From Bradyrhizobium diazoefficiens USDA 110 (lineage in GTDB: Bacteria; Pseudomonadota; Alphaproteobacteria; Rhizobiales; Xanthobacteraceae), in assembly GCF_000011365.1 (NCBI RefSeq), contig NC_004463.1, positions 5,132,001 to 5,196,000 of the forward strand: a stretch of DNA of 64,000 nt. The letters are read 5' to 3'. The position numbers were made by a program, and so were the translations under genes. Position 1 is the stretch's first letter. The number at the start of each line of letters is the position of its first letter. This document shows, one piece after another, positions 34,639-43,956 of this stretch. The notes below the pieces were generated by a model, which had not been told where the DNA came from, did not search any database, and saw nothing but the letters and a program-made list of their open reading frames with translations.

Positions 34639-37600
34639 TCACCCCTCGTCCAGCACCTCGAACAACTCTTCAACCCGCTCGAACGGCGCGTCGCGCATCT
34701 GGCTGTGATAGACGACGCGATCGCCGTCGCGCTGCAGTGACTTCCCTCTCGACTTCCGCAACCGTCCGGGCAGGAACGTTGCGGCCACCGCCCCGAGGCC
34801 GACGTCGAGCCGGATGATGCCCCTTCGCTTGCATTCGAGCCTGAGCTTCGCGGCGGCAAAGAAGTCGCGCGCGACTTTCGGCAGCGGGCCGAAGCGGCGG
34901 GAGGTTTCCTCCTCGAGGTCGACGAGGTCGTCCTCGCTGCTGCATCTTGCGGCGCGCGCATAGAGTTCGAGCCGCACGGGCTCGGAATGCACATAAGTCT
35001 CGGGCAGCATGTCCGCGACCGGCAGGTTCAGGTCGGGCACCCACACCGCAGCCCGCTCCTCATCGACCTTCTCCGAGGCCATTTTCAGCAGGTGGCTGTA
35101 GAGCACGGGTCCGAACACCTGGACATGGCCGGATTGCTGCTCCGAAAACAGGTCGCCCGCACCTCTGAGATCGAGATCGCGCTCGCTGATGGCAAAGCCG
35201 GCGCCCGGCCGGCTGAACTCCTCGAGCACGGCCAGCCGCTTCTCCGACTGCCCGGAATTCGTCTCGGTCAGCAGATGGGCGAACGCGCGGATGCCGCTGC
35301 GTCCGACCCGTCCGCGCAGCTGATGCAGCTGGGCGAGGCCGAACTTCTCGGGCCAGCAGACCACGATGGTGTTCGCACGCGGAATGTCGAGGCCGCTCTC
35401 CACGATGTTGGTCGCGAGCAGGACGTCGGCCCTGCCCTCGACGAAGCTCATCATCCGGTCGTCGATCTCGTCGGCAGCCAATCTGCCGTGCAGGCACACG
35501 ATGCGAAGATCGCCGGCCACCGCCTGCACCCGCGCCAGCATCGGATCCAGATCCTGGATGCGCGGACAGATCAGAAAGCTCTGGCCGTGGCGCCGCTGCT
35601 CGCGCAGCAACGCCGACGCAATGGCCGCATCCGACAGCGGCGCAATCCTGGTTGCGACCGGGAGCCGGTGAACCGGCGGCGAGGCGATCACGCTGAGGTC
35701 GCGGAATCCGGCAAGGCCGGCGGCGAGCGTGCGCGGGATCGGCGTGGCGCTCATCATCAGCACATGGACATTTTTGGCGAGGCTGGAAAGCCTGGCCTTC
35801 TCCGCCGCGCCAAAATGCTGCTCCTCGTCGATGATGACGAGGCCGAGATCGTCGAACTTCACGTCCTTGCCGCCGAGCGCCTGCGTTCCGACCACGACCT
35901 TGATCCGGCCGCTGCGCAGTCCCTCCCTGGTCGCCCGCAGCTCGGCGCCGGATGTCGCCCGCGACAGGTTCCCCACCTCGATGTCGAACGGGGCGAAGCG
36001 CTTCTGGAACGTTGCGACATGCTGCCGTGCCAGCACCGTCGTCGGCACCGCGATCGCCACCTGCTTGCCCGACAGCACCACAGCGGCAGCCGCCCGCAGC
36101 GCCACCTCGGTCTTGCCAAATCCCACGTCGCCACAGATCACCCGGTCCATCGGATGGCCGGATGCGAGATCCTCCAGCACGTCGCGGATCGCCTTCGCCT
36201 GGTCGACCGTCGTGAAATAAGGAAAGCGCGCGACGAATTTCTCATAGGCCGATCCCGGCGGAACCAGCTTGTCGGCGCGCCGCCTGCGGCGCTGGCTGAT
36301 GTGCTTGGCCAGCACCTTGCCGGCGATCTGGATTTCGCGCTCGGCCTCGGTGCGGCGGGCCCACCATGAGCTGCCGTCCGCCTTGTCGAGCGCAAGCTTG
36401 CCGGGCTCGGTTGCGTAAGGCCACATCAGCGCCAGATCGGGCGGCGGCACGAGAACCGCATTGTCGCCTGCGAACACCAGGCGGATCATCTCGCGCAGTG
36501 CGCCGCCGCCCGTGTTCACGGTCTGCAGGCCATCGAGCACGGCAAGGCCGCGCTGGAGATGCACGACCACCGTGCCCTGCTCGGGCACGTCGGCATGGTC
36601 GAAGGCCGCGCTCCAGGCCCGCGCCATCGGCTGCGGATGATGCGCCCGGCTGCCGAGCACGTCGGACGCCGTCACGACAACGAGCGACTTTTTCCCCGGC
36701 ACGACGAAGCCCGCATCGAGATCGGCCAGAAGCGCCGCCTCGCCGCTCCGCCCGCGCACCGCCTCGTCCCAATTCTCGCAGCGCTGCGCCTTGACGCCGC
36801 CCATCCGCTCCATCACGCGCAGGTCGTCCTCCTGCGCCGCGACCAGGATCAGCCGCGAGCCGGCCCGGCGCGTCTCCTCGACAAAGGCACGCAGCGCCTT
36901 CCTGGAGGAGGTCAGCTTCGAAAACTCCGGGATGGGCTGGAAGGACGCCGTCCGCGGCAATACCTTCATGCCCCTGGAGAGCTGCTTCCAGTCGCGCCGT
37001 CCGATGTATTCGCGTTCCCTCTCCGCGCGAGGCGCGGCCTCCTCGATCGTGCTCAGCCAGCCGTCGACGTGCAACGGCACCCCTGCATCGGCGATCCATT
37101 TGGCGCGCCCGCAATAGTCGAACAGCGTCGCGCGCTTGCCGCGTTTGCCGGCGAAGGCCAGCCGCTCCGACATGGGATCGACGAGAAGCTCGCTGGTCTC
37201 GAAGATGATGTCGTGCTCTTTCGGATCGAACGCCACGATCCGGCTGATGGCGCGGCCTGAATGCTCGATCCGGAACGGCCCCAGCGCGCCCGCGGGAAAT
37301 ATCTCGAAGGTCTGCCCGTGAAACAGGGCTCCGCCCGGATAATCCGGCTCGTCCTCGAGATCATATCCCAGCTCTTCGAGGCGCCCGCGCAGGTCCCGCT
37401 CGGAAAACGCGCCGCCCACCTTCAGGCTCACGCTCAGGCGCGACAGGCTCGCAGGCGGCGGCAGGCGCTCCATCACGGCTTCCGCCGTCGAGACCAGAAA
37501 GAGCGGCTTCCTGGATTTCGCGAGGCGTCGCAGCACCGAGGCTCTGCGCCCTGCCAGTTCGTGCGACGGCTCGAGCTGATCGAACGGCAAAGTGTTCAAT

Positions 37601-37842
37601 CGCGGAAACACCAGGACCTCGCAGGCGGGATCGAGCGCGTGAATGACGCTACCGAGCCGCTCCGCCCTGTTCTCGCTCTCGGCGAGAAAAACGATGCCGC
37701 TGCGTCCGGACTGCTTCCATTGTGCAAGCAGATGCAGAGCCATCGAACCGAGGGGCGATGAAGACGAGATCGTGGCGCGCTGCGATCCTTTGCCCTTCTT
37801 TGGCGATGTCTTGGTCGCCTTCGCCTTTTTGGAAAGCCTCAC
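34639..37842 (-). CDS. mfd: Mfd-like transcription-repair coupling factor / DEAD-family helicase
   Basis: About 1067 aa, somewhat shorter than E. coli Mfd. Order: UvrB-like N-terminal domains, RNA-polymerase interaction region (GTVVVHLQRGLAVLDGLQTV), RecG-like translocase with Walker A ICGDVGFGKTEVALRAA, DEEQHFGAAEKARL, MSATPIPRTLAAGL and GRVGRSGIRAFAHLL, and a C-terminal TRCF domain. It should displace stalled RNA polymerase and recruit UvrA. I chose GTG 37842 because the upstream reading is unlike Mfd and nears the RNA element at 38.1 kb. It may be a second, divergent copy rather than the housekeeping one. Confidence 0.85.
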   Translation of the reverse strand: MRLSKKAKATKTSPKKGKGSQRATISSSSPLGSMALHLLAQWKQSGRSGIVFLAESENRAERLGSVIHALDPACEVLVFPRLNTLPFDQLEPSHELAGRRASVLRRLAKSRKPLFLVSTAEAVMERLPPPASLSRLSVSLKVGGAFSERDLRGRLEELGYDLEDEPDYPGGALFHGQTFEIFPAGALGPFRIEHSGRAISRIVAFDPKEHDIIFETSELLVDPMSERLAFAGKRGKRATLFDYCGRAKWIADAGVPLHVDGWLSTIEEAAPRAEREREYIGRRDWKQLSRGMKVLPRTASFQPIPEFSKLTSSRKALRAFVEETRRAGSRLILVAAQEDDLRVMERMGGVKAQRCENWDEAVRGRSGEAALLADLDAGFVVPGKKSLVVVTASDVLGSRAHHPQPMARAWSAAFDHADVPEQGTVVVHLQRGLAVLDGLQTVNTGGGALREMIRLVFAGDNAVLVPPPDLALMWPYATEPGKLALDKADGSSWWARRTEAEREIQIAGKVLAKHISQRRRRRADKLVPPGSAYEKFVARFPYFTTVDQAKAIRDVLEDLASGHPMDRVICGDVGFGKTEVALRAAAAVVLSGKQVAIAVPTTVLARQHVATFQKRFAPFDIEVGNLSRATSGAELRATREGLRSGRIKVVVGTQALGGKDVKFDDLGLVIIDEEQHFGAAEKARLSSLAKNVHVLMMSATPIPRTLAAGLAGFRDLSVIASPPVHRLPVATRIAPLSDAAIASALLREQRRHGQSFLICPRIQDLDPMLARVQAVAGDLRIVCLHGRLAADEIDDRMMSFVEGRADVLLATNIVESGLDIPRANTIVVCWPEKFGLAQLHQLRGRVGRSGIRAFAHLLTETNSGQSEKRLAVLEEFSRPGAGFAISERDLDLRGAGDLFSEQQSGHVQVFGPVLYSHLLKMASEKVDEERAAVWVPDLNLPVADMLPETYVHSEPVRLELYARAARCSSEDDLVDLEEETSRRFGPLPKVARDFFAAAKLRLECKRRGIIRLDVGLGAVAATFLPGRLRKSRGKSLQRDGDRVVYHSQMRDAPFERVEELFEVLDEG

Positions 37843-38103
37843 TTGAATCCGTCTCTGGTCGTAAACTGTCACCCACCGAACGCGAGCCGCCTCATTGTCG
37901 ATTCGGCGGTTCGCCGCCATCCATATGGGATTTGCCCTGCCAACGCACGCCTCGTGGCAACGTTCGGAGCGCCATCGCGCTCCCGAAATCTTTGGCTGTG
38001 GATCGGAACTCGCCGCTTCCGAAGCATTCAACGCGGCGTGGGACCTGCTTCTCTGGATGCACGGGCTGCTGCGATCGAGGACGCGCTGCTCGCATGTCCA
38101 GCA

Positions 38104-38211
38104 CGAAAAACCCCAGCGCTTGGACGCTGGGGCGTTTCGTTCAAAATGAAATGGTCAAGCAATACGCTTTCATAGCAGCGAATGTGTCGCGTGCTTGTGA
38201 ACTGGTTCACA
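38104..38211 (-). ncRNA. candidate small RNA / tiny-ORF element, copy B
   Basis: Minus-strand blocks match copy A: TGTGAACCAGTTCACA (38196-38211), CGCTGCTATGAAAGC with a 10-codon ORF (MKAYCLTISF), then ATTTTGAACGAAACG and terminator GCCCCAGCGTCCAAGCGCTGGGG followed in the DNA by five T. It lies upstream of the mfd-like gene in the same direction. Confidence 0.5.
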
Positions 38212-38321
38212 CGCGCTGTTGGTTGTTGGCGCGGCCCGATCATGCCGGAACGGGGTACCGCACCTCCGGTTTGAGCCTGCGCGCGCCGCGGGCTAGGATG
38301 CCTTCTTTTACGGAGGCTCAT

Positions 38322-38561
38322 TTGAAACCATTCATTTTCATCGCCGCCATTGCACTCCTTGCGGCGTCCCCCGCCCGCTCGCAGCCGCTGGTCGATCCCA
38401 ACAAGGTTGCTCCCGAATTCCGCGAGGCGGCCGAGAAGCGCCGGGCCGAGCAGTTGCGGCAGCGTGAATGCGCGCTGAAGGCCGATCTCGACAAGGTGCT
38501 GCCCAGGGATCGCACCGCGTATCTGAACCATTGCCTCGACACGCTCGCAGCCAGGCAATAG
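38322..38561 (+). CDS. small secreted protein, 79 aa
   Basis: Starts at TTG 38322 with CGGAGG upstream. Signal peptide KPFIFIAAIALLAASPARSQ is followed by PLVDPNKVAPEFREAAEKRR and a C-terminal pair of Cys. An ATG at 38298 is a less likely start. Function unknown. Confidence 0.65.
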   Translation: MKPFIFIAAIALLAASPARSQPLVDPNKVAPEFREAAEKRRAEQLRQRECALKADLDKVLPRDRTAYLNHCLDTLAARQ

Positions 38562-38784
38562 CGGCTGGTCGGGCAGCTCTAACGACCTGAGCCTGTTGAC
38601 GACCTCAGCCTGCCGCCAGTCGCGGCGGGCCGATGACGCCCGGCCGCATCTTGCGAGCATCGCCGTCGTGCGCACGACATCGGCTGCGACAAGACCTCCG
38701 GTGAATTCACCAAGGCCTTCAGGCTTTCTTCAGACATTTGGGATCACCTGACGATCCATTCCCATCGGTCATTGTCGGTCGCGC

Positions 38785-39078
38785 ATGAGTTTCGTCCAGA
38801 TTCAGTGCACGCGCTGCAAGTCCGTGTTCCGCGATCGCGCCGGGCGGTTGCAGGACGGCTATTCCAGGCAATGTCCGAGTTGCGAGGTGGTGCTGTTTTT
38901 CGCCGAGGATTCGCAGCACCCCTTCTTCAAGCGCGCGATGCGCAACGCGCGCAACGCGCGCAAGGCGCGCAAGGAACAGCGCGAGGCCGAGGCGGCAAGG
39001 CGCGTCGCGCCGGAGCCGCGCGCGGCGCGCTCGCGGTCATTCGCCGGGCGGGACCGATCGGTGGATCGGGAAGACTAG
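38785..39078 (+). CDS. zinc-ribbon protein with basic tail
   Basis: A 97-aa protein. CTRCKSVFRD and CPSCEVVLFF give two CxxC pairs, likely one zinc ribbon. The tail is Arg/Ala-rich and encoded by short tandem GCGCGCAA-type repeats near 38940-38975. Function unknown; nucleic-acid binding is plausible. Confidence 0.7.
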   Translation: MSFVQIQCTRCKSVFRDRAGRLQDGYSRQCPSCEVVLFFAEDSQHPFFKRAMRNARNARKARKEQREAEAARRVAPEPRAARSRSFAGRDRSVDRED

Positions 39079-39178
39079 AGCCGTTGTCCGTTCCGATAGA
39101 ATCGGAACGGGGCCCTGGATTCCTATTTTGACGCGTTGTCTTGACGCCAACCGGTATCCACTTCGCGAGAACGCGAAC

Positions 39179-39574
39179 TCAGCCGCGCCGCCGCGGCTTC
39201 CTCGGAAACAGGCGGTCGCGGATATAGCGCGAGGTCGGGGTCAGGCGGATGCCGCGCGGCTTCTGCCAGGCGGCGCGGTCGATCTCCTTCTTGTCGCCGA
39301 TCGCGAGCCTGCCCTTGGCGCCCTTGGCGATGAAGATCGCATCGCTCATCTTGCGGCCGGAGCGCTTGTTCCTGGCCTTCACTTCCTTCCAGAGGCTGAT
39401 CCGGCCAAGCTTCAGCTTGGGCAGCTCCTCCTTGATCTCGCGCCGCAGGCAGTCCTTCTCGGACTCGCGCGCGCGCTTGCGGCCGCCCGGGAACATCCAC
39501 AGGCCGTCCGACCGGCGTCTGACCAACAATACCTTGCCGCGCTTGGCGGCAACCAGCTTGGAAGACTTCGCCAT
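39179..39574 (-). CDS. NUDIX hydrolase
   Basis: A 131-aa protein from MAKSSKLVAAKRGKVLLVRR. The Nudix box is GGRKRARESEKDCLRREIKEEL, read over two segments GGRKRARESE and KDCLRREIKEEL. The very basic C-terminus (RDRLFPRKPRRRG) is unusual. Substrate unknown. An inverted repeat at 39611-39636 lies in its promoter region. Confidence 0.82.
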   Translation of the reverse strand: MAKSSKLVAAKRGKVLLVRRRSDGLWMFPGGRKRARESEKDCLRREIKEELPKLKLGRISLWKEVKARNKRSGRKMSDAIFIAKGAKGRLAIGDKKEIDRAAWQKPRGIRLTPTSRYIRDRLFPRKPRRRG

Positions 39575-39610
39575 TGCTGCCGTAATCGAAAATAGAATCG
39601 TCCCAATCGT

Positions 39611-39636
39611 AACTTGTCTAGTCGGATAGACAAGTT
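39611..39636. promoter_or_regulatory. inverted repeat, possible operator of NUDIX gene
   Basis: AACTTGTCTA-N6-TAGACAAGTT, a perfect 10-bp inverted repeat 37 bp upstream of the NUDIX start. This size and shape suit a TetR- or LysR-type operator; it has no T-run and is not a terminator. Confidence 0.5.
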
Positions 39637-39719
39637 CGGGACGCGCCTTGATCACAGGCCGCGGGCCTTCAGGCCAGCTGCGACACGGCGTTCAGATCGC
39701 GCCGTTCGAGGACGCAAGA

Positions 39720-40817
39720 TCAGCCTTCGCTCGCCTTCGCGCCCGCCCCCGCCCGGTCCTCCGTCCTGATCCAGGCCATCATCATCTCCCAGGCCACCGA
39801 CAGGATGATCGGCCCGATGAACAGGCCGACGATGCCATGGGCGAGCGTGCCGCCGATCACGCCGACGAAGATCACGATTGTCGGCGTGGTCAGGCCGCGC
39901 CCCATCACGAGCGGCTTCAGCATGGTGTCGATGAAACCGACCAGGACGAGAAACACCGTGAGCAGCAGCGCCGTGGTGACGTCCTTGGCGGTCCAGATCC
40001 AGATGATCACCGGCAGCAGCACGAGGAAGGCGCCGATCTGCACGATCGAGAGCAGCAGCACGATGAAGGCGAGAAGGCCGGCGCTCGGAACGGCTGCGAG
40101 CTTGAAGCCGATGCCGGCGAGCAGTGCCTGCACGATCGCGACGCCGATCACCCCTTGCGCCACGGCGCGGATGGTCGCGCCTGCAAGCCCCAGGAAATGC
40201 TCGCTCTGCTCGGGCACGATGCGAAACAGGAAGCCGCGGCTGGCCGCGACCAGCCTCGGCCCATGCGGGAACAGGAAGCCCGCGACGAACACCGAGACCA
40301 GAAACTGGAGCGTGCCGACGCCGGCATCGCCCGCGAACGACAGCAGCGGTCCTGCCAGCGGCTGGAGATAGGGCGCCACTTCGCGCAGCACCGCGCGGAT
40401 GTTGGTGTAGGCCTGGTCCCAGAGGTCGTAGAGCCACGGGCCGACGAGCGGCCACGACTTGAGCTGCTCCGGCGCCGACTGGAGCGCGAGATCGCCGGTG
40501 CCGAGCTGGTGCGCCAGCTCGCGCACGCCGTCCACCGCGCTGATACCGAGCCAGGTTGCAGGGCCGATGACGATGCCGAGCGTGATCAAGGTGAGGATCG
40601 CCGCGGCGGTCTTGGGCCGACCGCCGAGGATCTTGGCGACCCAGCTGAAGGCCGGATAGAACGCGACCGCGAGCACGCCGCTCCAGGCCAGGATCGGCAC
40701 GAACGGGCGGATGATCAGGAAGGTCCAGATGATCAGCAGGGCGAGCAGGCCGAGCCGGATCACGAGCTGGATGATGTCCTCTCCCGTCAGGAGCTGACGG
40801 AGGCTTTTCACGGGCAC
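39720..40817 (-). CDS. AI-2E family transporter (YdiK/PerM type)
   Basis: A 365-aa inner-membrane protein with about eight helices. The family signature region is GVIGVAIVQALLAGIGFKLA and IVQIGAFLVLLPVIIWIW, then GFIDTMLKPLVMGRGL. Family members export small molecules or ions; the AI-2 role is shown for only a few. The start MPVKSLRQLLTGEDIIQLVI fits other members. Confidence 0.85.
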   Translation of the reverse strand: MPVKSLRQLLTGEDIIQLVIRLGLLALLIIWTFLIIRPFVPILAWSGVLAVAFYPAFSWVAKILGGRPKTAAAILTLITLGIVIGPATWLGISAVDGVRELAHQLGTGDLALQSAPEQLKSWPLVGPWLYDLWDQAYTNIRAVLREVAPYLQPLAGPLLSFAGDAGVGTLQFLVSVFVAGFLFPHGPRLVAASRGFLFRIVPEQSEHFLGLAGATIRAVAQGVIGVAIVQALLAGIGFKLAAVPSAGLLAFIVLLLSIVQIGAFLVLLPVIIWIWTAKDVTTALLLTVFLVLVGFIDTMLKPLVMGRGLTTPTIVIFVGVIGGTLAHGIVGLFIGPIILSVAWEMMMAWIRTEDRAGAGAKASEG

Positions 40818-40961
40818 GACTTTCTTTGCGGCATCGACGCTGGTTCCGGCACATGCACGGGCAAGCCGTTATTGCCAGCCCCGCATCCGGCGTCAAGACG
40901 ACCGGGCTCCCGCTCCGGCTTGACCGGACCGAGGGCTGATCCTGCGGCAACGCCTGCGCGG

Positions 40962-41684
40962 CTAGAAGTGGTAGTTCACGCCGACCGTTCCGGTCTGGAT
41001 GTTCAGCTTCACATTGGCCGGCGTGGCCGCCAGGTTGCCTGATGTCACCGGCTGCTCGGTGATCGCGGCGAAGCCCATGTAGTTGTACTCGGCCCTCACC
41101 GACCAGTTCGGCATGAACATCCATTCGACGCCGCCGCCGGCGAGCCAGCCGGTGCGGTTGAAGCTGCCCGAGGCAGAACCGGCGAGCGCGCCGGCAAGGC
41201 CATTATTGGCATTGTACTTGTCGCGGGTGAAGGCCGCACCGCCCTTGGCGTAGAGCAGCACGCGGTCGAAGGCGACGCCGAACCGGCCGGCGACCGTGGC
41301 GATGTAGTCGTTCTTGAGCGACAAGGTGAAGCCGGCGCCGCCGCCGAACGGACCGCCGGCGTTCAGCGTGACGCTGGACCAGGCGCCCGTGCCCTCGAGG
41401 CCCACCACGACATTGCCGATCTGGTAGTTGCCGCCGATCTGGCCGCCGACGATGCCGCCGCTGGCGGTGACGGAGGTCCAGACCGCGGTCGGATCGGTCG
41501 GGTCGATGCCGGTCCACTTACTCCAGGCGCCGCCGCCATGGGCGCCGATGTAAAAGCCGGTCCAGGTGAAGATCGCAGCCGGCACCGGCGCCTTCACCGG
41601 CGCAGGCGCGATGATATCCGCAGCAAATGCCGGCGTAGCCAGCGACAGCAGCGCAGCCGTCAAAACGAGCTTCGTCCCCATCAT
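40962..41684 (-). CDS. outer-membrane beta-barrel protein (Omp25/Omp31-like)
   Basis: A 240-aa protein. Signal peptide KLVLTAALLSLATPAFA (cleaved after AFA) then ADIIAPAPVKAPVPAAIFTW and FYIGAHGGGAWSKW, typical of the rhizobial/Brucella Omp25-31 group. It ends in TVGVNYHF, with the terminal Phe needed for barrel assembly. GTGGGGGTGAG precedes the tandem ATGs (41684/41681). Confidence 0.88.
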   Translation of the reverse strand: MMGTKLVLTAALLSLATPAFAADIIAPAPVKAPVPAAIFTWTGFYIGAHGGGAWSKWTGIDPTDPTAVWTSVTASGGIVGGQIGGNYQIGNVVVGLEGTGAWSSVTLNAGGPFGGGAGFTLSLKNDYIATVAGRFGVAFDRVLLYAKGGAAFTRDKYNANNGLAGALAGSASGSFNRTGWLAGGGVEWMFMPNWSVRAEYNYMGFAAITEQPVTSGNLAATPANVKLNIQTGTVGVNYHF

Positions 41685-41939
41685 CTCACCCCCACTTGCG
41701 CGCCTTCCGACCGAGGCGACTGGGTGAAATCTAGCTGCCGGACCAGGCGCGCGCTTGGACCTGTCGGCGGCGCGATTTGGACTGACCGGCGCTCCGAACA
41801 CCCGGAACATCCTGCACTGGCTCGGAGCGGAGCCCGGTTTGGCTAACGGCGATTAACCGGATTTCGTTGCCCCAGTTTACGCCGATGCAAAGACCCGCTC
41901 CTACCGTGCACCGAGGTCCCAAGAAAACATTCCGTGCAA

Positions 41940-42167
41940 ATGGCCAACAGCATCTGGACGATCGAAGAATTCACCTGCACCGGTTGCAGCATGAACTACA
42001 CCGCGACCAGGGAAGAGCACAGCGAAGCGCATTCCGGCAGCTTCAAATGCAAAATCTGCAGCGGCGTGGTGCACGCATGGTCCGGCAAGCATCACTTCTT
42101 CGGCTGGCAAGCCGTGAAGACGAAGCCGCCGGTATTCGGCCGGCGCTGGGCGGGCGTGGGTTGGTAG
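41940..42167 (+). CDS. zinc-ribbon-like small protein, 75 aa
   Basis: MANSIWTIEEFTCTGCSMNY and SFKCKICSGVVHAW give two CxxC pairs; the C-terminus is basic and Trp-rich. Similar in plan to other zinc-ribbon genes in the window (38785, 53998). Function unknown. Confidence 0.65.
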   Translation: MANSIWTIEEFTCTGCSMNYTATREEHSEAHSGSFKCKICSGVVHAWSGKHHFFGWQAVKTKPPVFGRRWAGVGW

Positions 42168-42222
42168 TAGACGGACGCTGACGAGCGAGCGGGCCGCGCG
42201 GCGGGTTTGGCCGCGATACCGG

Positions 42223-43026
42223 TCATCGATTGCGTATGGTTGGCGCAGAGAGAAGCATCGTCAGTCGATAGTCGGGCCAGCCCGCAAGAGACAGCGACAC
42301 CTGCTGATAGCGCAGCAGTCCCATGGTCGGATGATCGAACGCACGTTCGCCCCCTTCGCGTGCCAAAACCCCCTGCGTCTCCCAGCAGCGCTCGAAGTCC
42401 GAGCTTCCAATTCTCAGTTCGTCTACGAGGCGGCGAATATCCGGATCGTCGGCGTAGCCCGTCACCGCGGCGCGGAACTCTGCGACGACGCGATGCGCAC
42501 GGGACGTCCAGTCCAGGATCAGAGTTCGCGCCTCAGGCCGGAGGAAGATGTAGCGCAGAAGGTTTTTTTCGCCGTCAGCATCGAGCCATCCCGCAAACAG
42601 CCGGGACGCTTTCGCGTTCCAACGGCGCGCGCTCCATGTGCGATCGAGGATGTAGGCGGGACCATCGATCGCATCGACGCAGGCCAGTACCCCCTCAGGT
42701 GGATCATCCCTGTTGCCCGGCCGCTCCGGATCGCGCTTGCCCGCAAGCTCAAACAGATAGCCGCGCTCGGCTCGTGACAGGCGCAATCCGCGTGCGAGGC
42801 GCGCAAGTGTCGAAGCAGAGACGGACACATCGCGCCCCTGCTCGATCCATGTGTACCAGGTGGCGCTCAATCCGCAGAGCTGAGCGACCTCCTCGCGCCG
42901 GAGGCCGGGCGTGCGCCGTCGTGGTCCGGCGGCGAGACCGAATTCCGCCGGAGACTGGCGCTCCCGGAGCGCCCGCAAGAACGCGCTGAGCGAGAGTGCC
43001 GGAGCAATCGGATCCTGTCCTTTCAT
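42223..43026 (-). CDS. XRE-family regulator with MmyB-like ligand domain
   Basis: A 267-aa regulator. The HTH is near residues 35-95 (RRTPGLRREEVAQLCGLSAT, then WYTWIEQGRDVSVSASTLAR) and the MmyB-type C-terminal domain follows (AYILDRTWSARRWNAKASRL; DRTWSARRWN is diagnostic). Such domains bind fatty-acid-like ligands. Divergent from the PPOX-type flavin gene, which is its likely target. Confidence 0.88.
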   Translation of the reverse strand: MKGQDPIAPALSLSAFLRALRERQSPAEFGLAAGPRRRTPGLRREEVAQLCGLSATWYTWIEQGRDVSVSASTLARLARGLRLSRAERGYLFELAGKRDPERPGNRDDPPEGVLACVDAIDGPAYILDRTWSARRWNAKASRLFAGWLDADGEKNLLRYIFLRPEARTLILDWTSRAHRVVAEFRAAVTGYADDPDIRRLVDELRIGSSDFERCWETQGVLAREGGERAFDHPTMGLLRYQQVSLSLAGWPDYRLTMLLSAPTIRNR

Positions 43027-43041
43027 GGTGGTCTTTATACC

Positions 43042-43058
43042 AGGATAACGTGTATCCT
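43042..43058. promoter_or_regulatory. inverted repeat in XRE/PPOX divergent promoter
   Basis: AGGATA-ACGTG-TATCCT lies between the two divergent genes and is a candidate operator for the XRE regulator. Confidence 0.45.
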
Positions 43059-43124
43059 TAAACCGGTACATTTGACATGTTAGTTTCGGCCTCGGCTTCG
43101 TCGCTACGCAAAGGACGGACGGAA

Positions 43125-43694
43125 ATGGGCAAGCAATTCGCAAGGATCGAGCCAGAGCACAGGGCTTTCATCGAGCGGCAGAAGATCTTCTTCGTCGCCA
43201 GCGCCCCGCCGAAGGGACGCATCAACGTCTCGCCCAAGGGCCTGTCCTCATTCCGGGTGCTCGGAGAAACTGACGTCGCCTACCTCGATTGCACTGGCAG
43301 CGGCAGCGAGACCCGCGCGCATCTGGTCGCCTCGAACGACAAGCGGCTGACCATCATGTTTTGCGCCTTCGATGGCGATCCGATGATCCTGCGGCTCTAT
43401 GGTCAGGGTCGATCGCTGATGCGCGGCACGCCGGAGTACGCCGATCTCGTTCCGAAGTTCGAGGAAGTTGCAGGCGCCCGCCAAATCGTACGCCTCTCGA
43501 TTGACCTCGTGCAGACGTCGTGCGGTCTGGGCGTGCCGCTGTTCGACTACAAGCAAGAGCGTGGCAACCTCGTGCGCTACTGGACGGCGCAGAGCGTCAA
43601 CAATCTGCGAAAATACTGGGGTCTGAAGAACATGAAGAGCATCGACGGCCTGCCGACCGACTTTGCCCCCGACACCATGGCTCCGCCACGCTGA
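43125..43694 (+). CDS. pyridoxamine 5'-phosphate oxidase-like FMN protein
   Basis: A 189-aa protein, start MGKQFARIEPEHRAFIERQK. The split-barrel flavin fold is suggested by FFVASAPPKGRINVSPKGLS, VAYLDCTGSGSETRAHL and TIMFCAFDGDPMILRLYGQG. Family members oxidise or bind small cofactors; the substrate is unknown. Probably controlled by the divergent XRE regulator. Confidence 0.82.
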   Translation: MGKQFARIEPEHRAFIERQKIFFVASAPPKGRINVSPKGLSSFRVLGETDVAYLDCTGSGSETRAHLVASNDKRLTIMFCAFDGDPMILRLYGQGRSLMRGTPEYADLVPKFEEVAGARQIVRLSIDLVQTSCGLGVPLFDYKQERGNLVRYWTAQSVNNLRKYWGLKNMKSIDGLPTDFAPDTMAPPR

Positions 43695-43723
43695 CAGACC
43701 AAGACTGCGTTCCCCCACACCTC

Positions 43724-43804
43724 CGTCATTGCGAGCGCAGCGAAACAATCCAGAATCTTTCCGCGCGTGACAGCCTGGATTGTTTCGCTGCGCTCGCAAT
43801 GACG
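43724..43804. repeat. palindromic intergenic repeat
   Basis: A 30-bp perfect inverted repeat (arms start CGTCATTGCGAGCGCAGCGA) around a 21-nt loop. Of the dispersed type common in Bradyrhizobium genomes. It may fold in RNA between the PPOX and aacS genes. Confidence 0.7.
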
Positions 43805-43956
43805 AGTCTGTTGAAGCATGGTTGCGATCTCTGCCACGTCGCCCTGGCGAAGGCCGGGCCCATTACCCCGGTCAAGGCCGCCTGCCAGAACAGCGGCTTC
43901 TGCTCAGCTGCGACACGGCTTAAACTCCCCTTCCCCGCAACTGAAGCCGCCACGCA

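Noticed and set aside
34987..36369. A 460-aa frame antisense to the mfd-like gene.
   Set aside because: It is rich in His, Arg and Gly with no domain, and opposite a clear helicase core.
39648..41042. Long frames on both strands over the AI-2E transporter gene.
   Set aside because: Only the minus-strand 365-aa frame has membrane helices and the family signature.
43724..43804. An intrinsic terminator.
   Set aside because: The stem is very long and AT/GC mixed, with no T run; it matches a dispersed repeat type instead.
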